DNA from: Massospora cicadina
Lineage: Eukaryota > Entomophthoromycota > Entomophthoromycetes > Entomophthorales > Entomophthoraceae
Direction: 5' to 3'
DNA length: 64,000 nucleotides
Assembly (NCBI GenBank): GCA_022478985.1
Contig: JAKSZP010000019.1
Coordinates: 186,001-250,000, forward strand
Of the stretch, positions 55,990 through 64,000 are shown piece by piece. Numbering within the stretch: position 1 is the first letter of the stretch; every line of letters starts with the position of its first letter. The notes under the pieces were generated by a model. That model did no database searches, was not told where the DNA came from, and saw nothing but the letters and a program-made list of their open reading frames with translations. Position numbers and translations under genes: made by a program.

Positions 55990-57400
55990 TTAGTGGGGGC
56001 GAGGGTGTTAAAAGTGAGCCCTTTTGGTATCTTACCACTTAGTATTTAAGCTGTATCAAGGTTTGAAAGGAATTTAATGCTAAGTTCATAATAGCGTATT
56101 AAAGCCCAATTAGGGAATATGGGGATTTGACCTATCAGAGCTTTGGAAACACAGCTCACTTTTGCAGAACAGCCAAAGGAGAGTAGGTTTCAGGTAATAT
56201 CAGTCCGTTGGGCAAGGATTTGATATATGTGATCCAATCAACATGTGGGAAAATTTTTACACCTGTTGGGGCCCCTCTGAGGCTATAAAATGGGGCGGTC
56301 TCAGCGTAGGTGGTTTGACTAAGTTGTTAATGGAATAGGGAGGAACCTTGGATGGAATCCCCTAATTCCACCGCTTGGTTGGTGCAATATGACTTTCCAA
56401 ACTCATGGTATTTGCCTGAGAGGGAATAACAAAAGCGTAACCCCAATTTTGAGGGGTTCCACAGACAATTGCAGGGTCTTTTGGCATTTTTGGTTGTTTC
56501 CATATGACCCTCTCTTATCATCATATTGGACTTATGATTGTCTGACAGTATTTAGATAATTTGGACGATTCTCGCCATAAACAAGTTTATGCTGAAGTTA
56601 AGATGGCATTTGTCTGACATCACCCCCCCCAAGAATGTTGGGGGAGTATAGGAGTGTAGGAAAAGGCCATGTATCCAATTGTAGGTAATCCCTGTAGCCA
56701 ATGACTTTATAGAGTACTCGTTTCCTCTCTTGTAGGTGATGGTAAAGAACCCTCTCAAATTGATCCAGGATTGCCACTTCTAGGAGCGAAGCAATTATGG
56801 TATATAGGACCATACCAGACACTTGGAATGAAGGTAGAGGAGCCCGAAGCTCATTGGCAGCTTGTCCTACTTTAATAACTGTTTTACTAGGTTCATGTTA
56901 AAATCCTGGTTTCTTCACTGATTAGTAGTTCCCAGGAGGGTAACTGCACAGGTTCAATATGTGCACAATTTGAGTTTTTGATAATAAATGATATTCGATT
57001 GATAATATTATGAAGACTATTATCTGTAGTGGAATAAATAACCATTTCCGGTCTAATGCTTGACCTATATTTCTCTTCAAAATACTCTTGATGTCCTAAG
57101 TAGGGATTTATACCCTTATCCGCCTAACTTGATCCATAATCATATCTCTAGTTTACGGCTTTCCTCTGTTCTCAAGGAGTCTACAGCAATTCCTGTCCAA
57201 GCTCAGCTTCTCTTCAAAAAATCCTAAATCCTTACTCTTTATCCTAAAAAGAGTCCCCAATTAAAGCACACAAGCAATAATTTCCTGAAAATGAATAGAA
57301 CCTAGACCAATAATGCATTCTACTATATTCTTCCTTTTCTTTTTTATTGTGAATTATCAGGAGAATTTTAGAGGAAATAAAGTGCCCAAGCCTCAGTTGG
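55990..57400. other. Unassigned stretch, possibly right flank of G7
   Basis: Possible 3' LTR of G7 at the start. Two overlapping minus frames (56822-56598 and 56758-56552) of 68-74 codons lie around a CCCCCCC run and show no known motif. No domain recognised. Confidence 0.3.
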
Positions 57401-59640
57401 CGCCTCAGCCATGAAATGTCAGCAATTGCCATTACTTTTCCCTTTGTCACATCACCAGCGATGGTCCTCCCCATCTTGTTAGGATTTCTTCATCAGACAT
57501 CCTCAAGACCTAAAATGGAAAGATTCAGAAAACTTGTCCCTGACGTTTTCCACTTGATTCCAGTGAACCAACCATATTTGGCAGTGACCTGCTTAGTAAT
57601 GGGACTTGTTAACCATTATAGCAGGTTGAAAACTAACTGATCAATTTTCTAGTTGCAGGTGGCATCACCCACCTTGCAACTTGCTCCTTAATTTCCCAAT
57701 TAGCTGGTGATGAAACCGGACCAATTCCAAGTAATACACCTGATAGTTAAATTATCAATCAACTATCAGATGCCCTCATTTTTTTGGCAAATCTGCCCGA
57801 CAAGATCTTAAGCATTCACCTGGATCAATCCCTGACAGATCCAATTCTGGAGAATTACCTAAAATCCTCCAAACATTATTAACCAAAAATTGGGGTCAAC
57901 TGATATCCAGTTCATTTGCCATAGAAATTATCCCCTTAGCGACTCATGGTAATCTAGATGGCTTTCAAGGTGGGAAAAATCCCAACGCATCCCCTCTCTT
58001 ACCTAGATTTTCAGCAAAATATAGGATTGGGACAGGAGAATACTGCCTCAGACACCAGGTTGAATATTTCTTGGATTCTAGAGGAGCACAGTCAATATGC
58101 ACTCAACGCTGCTCAAAAAACCTTCAACATGCAGTTCTCTTCCTCTTCCTCCTTGCTACCACCTCCTCAGAGTGAAGTCCCCATGGCCCTCTAATGTGCC
58201 AGTCTGATTGATTTACTTGTGACAATACTAGTCCCAGGTTCTGGTTTTCCTCCCAGTCAGGGCATATGAACCACTGTCACATTCATGATTCTTGGTCTGG
58301 CGTCCTCAATTTCCTGATCTTCCTCCTTGTATTCAACAGGAGTTCATTGCTATTGCTATTGCTATTTATTTCATGGCACAATTGTGAATGCTCAATTTTA
58401 TTTGTTCTTGTTATTTTCTTATAATAACTTCTTTGCTCATATCATTCTTAATTCTTCTCTGAGGAGCTTATCTTATTTAATTTGAGATTAACTTCTACAA
58501 TATTAGAGCTTAAGTGATACTGAAGTGCATAATGTCGACTATTATAAAAAGCCCAACATCTCCCCTATTGCCCAGATCATATGTTGAATTCAAAATCTTA
58601 GTAGCAGCAACTGCTCAACAGCATGTCTAATAAAGACGTTTGTCTCTTTTAACTGATGAGTCAATCTACGCAATAAAATCTCTTTGATGGTCCCTCTAGG
58701 ACTTATACTCCTAGTCAAGTACCCATAGACAGTCCTTTTGTGGAACTACTAGAAATTATATCCAACCCTAATAAAACCAGATTAATAATCGTCTCAAACA
58801 ACTTGCAACCAATCCTCCCTCTATCATCAGTTCCCAAATTAGATTTCAATACTCTCCTAGATTCAGCTTTATTTGAAGATACTCCTAAAATCATCATTAA
58901 ACCTACTGAAGCAATGCCCTCTTCTCTCTATCAATTGTTCCTTGCTGGATCTGACTTGCCTCCAGAGTTCCTTTACTGACTTGGCCAGTTTTAGAACCAG
59001 CTGTTCTGTCAACCAGACTAGACATTAGAAACAGTGACCATTTTGAATTTCCCTATGAAGAATTGAGGACCCAAGTGACCAAGGCTCTGTACATAGCTTT
59101 GATCTTTAATCTCTTATGTATTCTAGATCAAGATGTTGCAGCCTATTCCCTTCGTTTTTCCAGCCAAGTTGTTTAAAGTTGGGCCATGAAGCTTCCAGCC
59201 TCTCCCAGCTTCCATTGCTCATTCTGCTTTTACTTCCAAAAAGCTCATAGTCATCATTTGCAGAACTCCATCTGCTACCTGCATGATTATCTCATTTCTG
59301 GTGCATCCCATTGGTACCTTCTTCCTGATGGCTTTAATTGGGAGCATTATTTGGCAACCCCCACCTAGTATTTCTTGCTTAGTCTTTGCTGTTTCAAATT
59401 TCCGATGTTCTTGGTGAAGCCTTTTGACAAGTGCTCAATGCTAAACCTCCAACTCTGGTGTCATATTGGGATTACTTGGGGTTATTCACTGACTGCCTCT
59501 TCTTATTCTGTTGCTTCCCTCCCTAATATGGGTTATCACATTTGGCAAGTACTGATATTTCCATCTCTCTTCCCCTTGTTGTGTTCACACAGTATTAGCC
59601 TTTTCTCAACAGACTTGGCTTCAAGTAGGTCTAGCTCTTG
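57400..59640 (+). pseudogene. Unclassified coding-like debris
   Basis: A series of plus-strand frames of 60-89 codons with natural amino-acid composition: 57416-57640 (FRKLVPDVFHLIPVNQPY), 57958-58194 (ISWILEEHSQYALNAAQKTF), 58740-58979 (LPLSSVPKLDFNTLLDSALF), 59186-59368 and 59375-59644. Between them other fragments such as PDKILSIHLDQSLTDPIL (57.8 kb) and FEFPYEELRTQVTKALYIAL (59.04 kb) continue the impression of one decayed long gene or Gag. I cannot name a family. Confidence 0.35.
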
Positions 59641-60020
59641 CTAGCATCCAATCTCACATAGATTTTGAGAGTTTGTTCACTCCTACTGCAATACAATCTC
59701 CCTCCCTCAAGAGGTGACATAGGCTGAATCATCTCCAAGTCAAGGATAAACAATAAAAAATTATAAAATAGACCTTTTTTTGTTTTTTTTATTTTTATCA
59801 ATCTTTCATTTTTTTCTAATTTTTTTATAAGGGGCATTGCCTTCACTTGGTTCAGCGGTCCATCTTTCTTAGTTATTCCCCCAAACTAGTTCCTAGGTAT
59901 ACTCTGACCTAACAGTTTTCTATGGTTCTAGATCTTTTTTTAAGACTTAACCATCTATATTGGGTTAGAGATCCCATTTTAGGACTTAAAATATCATCAG
60001 GACATAACCATCTTAATGTT
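59640..60020. other. AT-rich spacer, left of G6
   Basis: Contains a T-rich run at 59770-59830. The 3' LTR of the minus-strand element G6 would be expected about here, but I found no partner. Confidence 0.3.
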
Positions 60021-60299
60021 TCAGTGGTCCTTCAGGAACACTCTTTTATCATTTTTTTCTTTGATCCACTGCTTTACATATTTAGCGTAGACTTGATTCA
60101 CTATCCTTCCATCTAAGAGGTTCTGGATGGAATAGGCGTTTATTGCTGTCTTAGCAATAATCTTGAATAGACACGACCACAGTGTATCTAGCTTTTTTCT
60201 TCTGAAACCATGCATATCACAATAGGCAACAATTTAGCCTATTTGGTATTCTGAAAGGCCAGTCAATTCTTATTGTCCATCGTTTTTGCCATGATCAAT

Positions 60300-61030
60300 T
60301 TCTTCAAGGTTGTATCAAATGCTTGAAATTGCATCTTGATCAAGATTTTTGACAATTGGATCAGGTAATGCTTGGCACTCAACCTCAATGTTGGTTCACC
60401 ATCAAATATAGAATCGGTGGCAAAATGGCCTTCCTTCTATATAGTAACTCAAAAAGCGTTTTCCCTTTATCTGTATGATGACTTATATTATATGCAAACG
60501 TCACCAAACTAAAGTATATTCCTCATATGGAAGTTCTCCCTACGAACAGCTTCCTCAGCATCGCAGTCAGAGTTCCTCTTAACGATTCTACCAGTCCATT
60601 CATCTTCAGCTGGTAAGGTACTGACATGTTCCTTGGATACTCATTATCTTATTCAATTTTGGGATCACGTGAGACGAGAAATTTGTTCTATTGTAGATCA
60701 ACAAGACTTGTAGGCATCCATGGTGGTATACTACTTGATTAGGATAAACTTTGCAGTGCATGTAGTATATACTTTCGCCAGGGCCTTTTTCTTGACCCAT
60801 CTAGTCAGATGGTCAATCGCAACTATGATGTATTTGACTCCCCTGTACTCATGGTTATTGATCCCATCACATTGATGGACACCGTACGCCAGGAAAATCC
60901 AGGGAAGATCAGTTGATAGCTGGTTGTGTTCTTGTAAAGACTTGTGCAACTGGCACTCCACACAACAAGCCAGATAATCTTTTAAATCATAGTTAATGTA
61001 CCCCCAGTAATATTACTGGTGAATGTGATT
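60300..61030 (-). pseudogene. Integrase, G6
   Basis: CVECQLHKSLQEHN is the Cys pair of the zinc region (60970-60930). RGVKYIIVAIDHLTRWVKKK (60850-60790) is the start of the core, and LIYNRTNFSSHVIPKLNKIM (60690-60630) is the second catalytic region, with Asp changed to Tyr at LIYN (G5 has LTDS). The catalytic Glu region is not readable. C-terminal pieces continue to 60.3 kb. Confidence 0.75.
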
Positions 61031-61299
61031 GGTTGTCTTCTTTAGGCTTCCATGCCCAACAACCTTATGCACAACTTTAACAATAGCCGCTCATTCTGAC
61101 AGTTTTGGGAATAGTAATCAATTACCATCAATCATCTTAAAAACTTGTCCATCCTTGATCTCAGTGTTTTCCATCACTTTCTTAAAACCTTTGATTTCTC
61201 AAGGCTCATTCCCAATTTCTCCGTCAACCATTATCTGGAATAGCTCATTCATCAGCGGGTATATCATCTGGACCATTGGTAACCTTGATAAGCCATCCG

Positions 61300-61680
61300 C
61301 ATTCTGATGAGAAGTTCTCACTAAGTGGACTATCTCATAATTAGAAGCCTATAGCTTCAATGCCATCATGAGCAAGCCAAACTTCCAGCTCTCTAAAATT
61401 GTGCAGACAATGCAGCGAGGAGTGATCCATCACCACTTTAAAAGCGTTCTCCATGAATATATACCCAAAACCGTTTACATGCATAAATTACTGCAAGGCA
61501 TTCACAATCAGTTATGGTGTACTTCCTTTCAGCTGCTGATAGTGTCTGGCTCACATATGCTACTGGAAGTTCATTTTCAAGTTCATCTACTTGGCTCAGG
61601 ACAGCGCTGATTACCGTTAACAAAGAATCAGTCTGTATTATACATTCTCAATAAAAAATTTGGATATTTTAATATCAAAG
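61300..61680 (-). pseudogene. RNase H domain, G6
   Basis: IIQTDSLLTVISAVLSQV holds the catalytic Asp (61645-61600), then VAYVSQTLSAAERKYTITDC and ECLAVIYACKRFWVYIHG with the catalytic Glu in ECLA. The 61-codon frame 61623-61438 is uninterrupted, so the two first motifs are both intact. Confidence 0.8.
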
Positions 61681-61810
61681 ATTCTATCAGATACTGGCGC
61701 AATTCATTGAAAGAACTCTGGGCCTCTTCATTATACACGAATCCTTTTTTCAGATCCTTCAGCAAATGAAAGAGGGGCTTGGTAATTCTCATGAAATCCT
61801 ATATGAATTT

Positions 61811-62480
61811 TTAGTAGTATCCAACCATTCCAAGGAGCACTTGGATACTTAAGACACTTTTTAGTACAGCCATTAGATCTATGACCTCAACTTTCTGTCC
61901 TTGCGGCTGCAGTCCACTAGAGTTGATAACAAATTCCAGATATTCCAACTCTTTCTTGAAAAAGTGGCACTTCCTCAGCTTAATCTTCAGGTTAGCCATG
62001 GAGAGTCTCTTAAAGACTTCTTCCGAGTGATGTAATTGGTCAGTAAATATCCTACTGAACACATTTATATCATCCAAGTGCACCAGGACGCATGACAACT
62101 TCAGGTTATTTAAGATGGCATTCATGGCCCTCTGGAACGTTGCAGTCGCGTAATATAGACCTTGGGGCATCCTCATTGGTTGATACAGCCCTTGCGCAGT
62201 AATGATCACGCATTTCTCCTGATCTTCATCTGGAAAATCGAATTGCCAATATCCCAATATCAGATCCATCGCTGAGAAATACTTTGTTTATCCCAATCGA
62301 TCTAATGCATCATTGATTTGTGGTAGTGGATACAAATCCTTCTTTGTTATCTTGATCAGCTTCCAATAATCAATCACCACTCAATTAGAGCCATCTTCCT
62401 TCTTTACTATTATGATAGGTCTTGACCAGGGACTTAACATCGGAACTTGAAGCGCATGATTCACTAGTTTGCTAATCACT
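61811..62480 (-). pseudogene. Reverse transcriptase, G6
   Basis: The 152-codon frame 62269-61811 is the best preserved reverse transcriptase of the window. MDLILGYWQFDFPDEDQEKC holds the first catalytic Asp, ITAQGLYQPMRMPQGL and ATATFQRAMNAIL follow, LSCVLVHLDDINVFS is the catalytic box with both Asp residues intact (Tyr is His), and KIKLRKCHFFKKELEYLEFV is the thumb motif. The fingers part (62.47-62.28 kb) contains VKKEDGSN-type text with stops. Confidence 0.85.
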
Positions 62481-62512
62481 TCTTCTAAAACTGCTTTGGC
62501 TGCCTTTGACCA

Positions 62513-62731
62513 TCAATTCTGTCTCATCCTTATCAGTAAATTTTCCCCGGTGTCAACTTTGTGAATGACATTTCTTGCACATCCCAAATTGTTGTCATCC
62601 TGGGTGAATACTTCCCAATACTTGTTAAATGATTTGAGCACCTCCTCCTGCAGTCTGTCCATCAGATCAGCGAGTTGCCCTCGATTGACCAATAGATTGA
62701 TGCTTTTGGCAACCCATGCTGGAAATCTCAT
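62513..62731 (-). pseudogene. Protease-RT lead-in, G6
   Basis: LMDRLQEEVLKSFNKYWEVF then DDNNLGCARNVIHKVDTGEN matches the segment before gypsy reverse transcriptase (a helix ending in xxYxDVFxxxxxDLG, then HxIDTGxxxPIRxRP). It is followed by IRMRQN. Confidence 0.7.
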
Positions 62732-62904
62732 CTTGGTGGGGTCCTAAAATCATGGGCCAATTAAAATTGGTATATATATCTTTTTTTTGTTTCTTTTTGT
62801 TTTGCAATGGGACTTAATCTACAATTAGGTTCAGATGTCCTTCTTTCCTCCTTTTTCAAACTGGTTCTGAGGCAAACTTTGACCTACTAGTTATTTTTAT
62901 ATTT

Positions 62905-64000
62905 ATTGTGGGGAAGGCCGACCATGGGATGGACACTTCCAAATATGACTCAGGACAGATAAACTTAGTACTGGGGGAGGCACCCCAGAGAAGCGATGCT
63001 ATCTCTTGTTGCCAGCGGGAACGCCACTTATGGGGAGGGAGAGGGAACGTGTGAAGGGGCCGTAGCCACTATTGAGCACGTGTGGAGGAAGGGGTGTGAT
63101 TTGATGAACCAGACTGGGAACCAGGAGGAGACCAGCTTTCAGCGACGCGGTGGGAGGTATCCAAACATCCACTCTTAAAAGTGGTCCACCAAATGAGACC
63201 GGAATCTGTGGACAGTTTCTAGGAGGGTGGGGGTGGAGCCTGCGATGGCATCTAAGACAATCTTGTGGATGTTCCACATGGCGATTGCAACCACCAGAGC
63301 TCAGAGGGAGGGGGGAAGCCATTGTCAAAGAAAACATATCTCTTGACAGACTAAAGGGATGTGTTTGATCCTGGCCCAGCAGACGTTGAACTTCACGCCA
63401 TATAGCTTTAAAGGTGGGGCACTTCTCCAGGCGGTGGAACAGCGTTCCATACTGGCCGCACATGACACAGAATGAGTGTAAAGCGTTAGAGCGCTCAGCT
63501 GTATGATACACCTGCCTCAGGCAGCGCCACACATGGGAGCGGACTTGAGGCTGCAACAGAGGGTGATGTACATATTTCTAGCTTGTTTTTTGGGTCTCAA
63601 TGTAATAGGGGATGTCCATCATGTCCAGGTAGTCCACCCTGGATAGGACATGGGGCCGATTGAGGATCACGCCATCATGGATGGGTAGCCCCTGTACCTC
63701 TTGTGTGAACTGAGGAGAGGGGCGGCCTCTTTGGGTTGTATGTCCGCTAATACAAATTCTCCACTCTGCGCTCCGCATGGAGAGTAGGATTCGTTTGTAG
63801 TGGGTTTTTGTCCCGTGAGGACCTGTGGCTGATGTGTGTGATGAGAGGTATTTCATCAGGAAGTGGGGGTTTGATGGATTGTTGAGGCTTAAGGCTTGGG
63901 AGAAGTTGGAGCGGGCTGCGCAGGACCAGTGTTGGGATGGGAGTGTAGGAGCAGTGACGGCCGCGATCCAGGTGCCCAGGATCTTGGCAGCATGGGCTTT
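62905..64000 (-). mobile_element. 3' end of LINE L-C, continuing past the window
   Basis: Minus-strand LINE ORF2 C-terminus, 3' untranslated region and the family 3' motif GTCCATCCCATGGTCGGCC (62934-62914) followed by ACAATAAATATAAA. It is homologous to L-B over its whole length. Its 3' end lies directly next to the truncated G6. Confidence 0.8.
62999..63856 (-). pseudogene. LINE ORF2 C-terminal region with zf-RVT-like domain, L-C
   Basis: Two open frames in tandem (63856-63578 and 63556-62999, 92 and 185 codons) are separated by one stop. VRSHVWRCLRQVYHTAERSN leads into FCVMCGQYGTLFHRLEKC, a CX2C-X7-HX4C zinc motif, and then KAIWREVQRLL. This is the domain found at the end of many LINE ORF2 proteins. 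Its neighbour L-B shows the same order. The 185-codon frame is the second longest open frame in the window, so this copy is comparatively young. Confidence 0.8.

Larger units (their letters stand above)
60020..62750 (-). mobile_element. Ty3/gypsy element G6, 5'-truncated pol
   Basis: Minus strand order: N-terminal RT lead-in (62731-62513), reverse transcriptase (62.47-61.81), RNase H (61.68-61.3), integrase (61.03-60.3), possible end at about 60.02 kb. Gag, protease and 5' LTR are missing; the sequence to the right is the 3' end of LINE L-C, whose insertion or a deletion removed them. The integrase style resembles G5. Confidence 0.75.

Noticed and set aside
63150..63368. 72-codon plus frame with Gly/Trp-rich composition
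   Set aside because: Shadow of the open 185-codon minus frame of L-C.

Overview
This window is eukaryotic and consists almost entirely of decayed retrotransposons. I recognise no host protein-coding gene, rRNA, tRNA or CRISPR array. The evidence is repeated reverse transcriptase, RNase H, integrase and aspartic protease signatures of Ty3/gypsy LTR elements, two chromodomains of the chromovirus type, and several LINE (non-LTR) copies with an APE-type endonuclease, zinc-knuckle ORF1 and a C-terminal CCHC (zf-RVT-like) domain. This mixture, the chromovirus integrase style and the moderate AT richness suggest a repeat-rich fungus, but that is inference and other eukaryotes are not excluded. Every coding trace carries stops and frameshifts, so nothing here is a plausible intact gene.

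Layout. 0.2-2.0 kb: a LINE-related ORF1 element (O1) whose N-terminal half is inverted relative to its C-terminal half. 2.7-8.5 kb: LINE L-A on the + strand (ORF1 zinc knuckle, endonuclease, reverse transcriptase). 9.8-13.4 kb: chromovirus G1 on the - strand. 14.1-15.5 kb: 3' part of LINE L-B (+). 15.7-18.2 kb: two inverted ~820 bp repeat arms, one of them lying inside gypsy element G2 (+, 16.6-22.9 kb). 24.05-30.05 kb: LTR-bounded chromovirus G3 (-). 30.06-37.25 kb: gypsy G4 (-) with both LTRs, the left LTR split by a 1.2 kb insertion. 38.6-39.7 kb: probable LINE 3' fragment L-D (-). 40.0-41.9 kb: second ORF1 element O2 (-). 42.4-47.66 kb and 55.24-55.8 kb: the two halves of gypsy G7 (+), split by the LTR-bounded gypsy G5 (+, 47.66-55.23 kb). 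57.4-59.6 kb: unclassified coding-like debris. 60.0-62.75 kb: gypsy G6 (-). 62.9-64.0 kb: 3' end of LINE L-C (-), running off the window.

The most interesting structures are historical rather than functional. G3 sits exactly at the leader/LTR junction of a second G4-family element, so the LTR at 30.06 kb appears to have served two tandem elements. G5 is nested in G7 between reverse transcriptase and RNase H. G5 also carries about 1 kb of protein-like sequence on the antisense strand between its integrase and 3' LTR. ORF1-only and ORF2-bearing LINE relatives share one 3' terminal motif, which suggests a shared 3'-end recognition signal and possible parasitism. G4, G5 and the buried G4-like element have recognisably the same LTR family.

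Boundaries below are read by eye and are approximate unless a terminal motif is stated.
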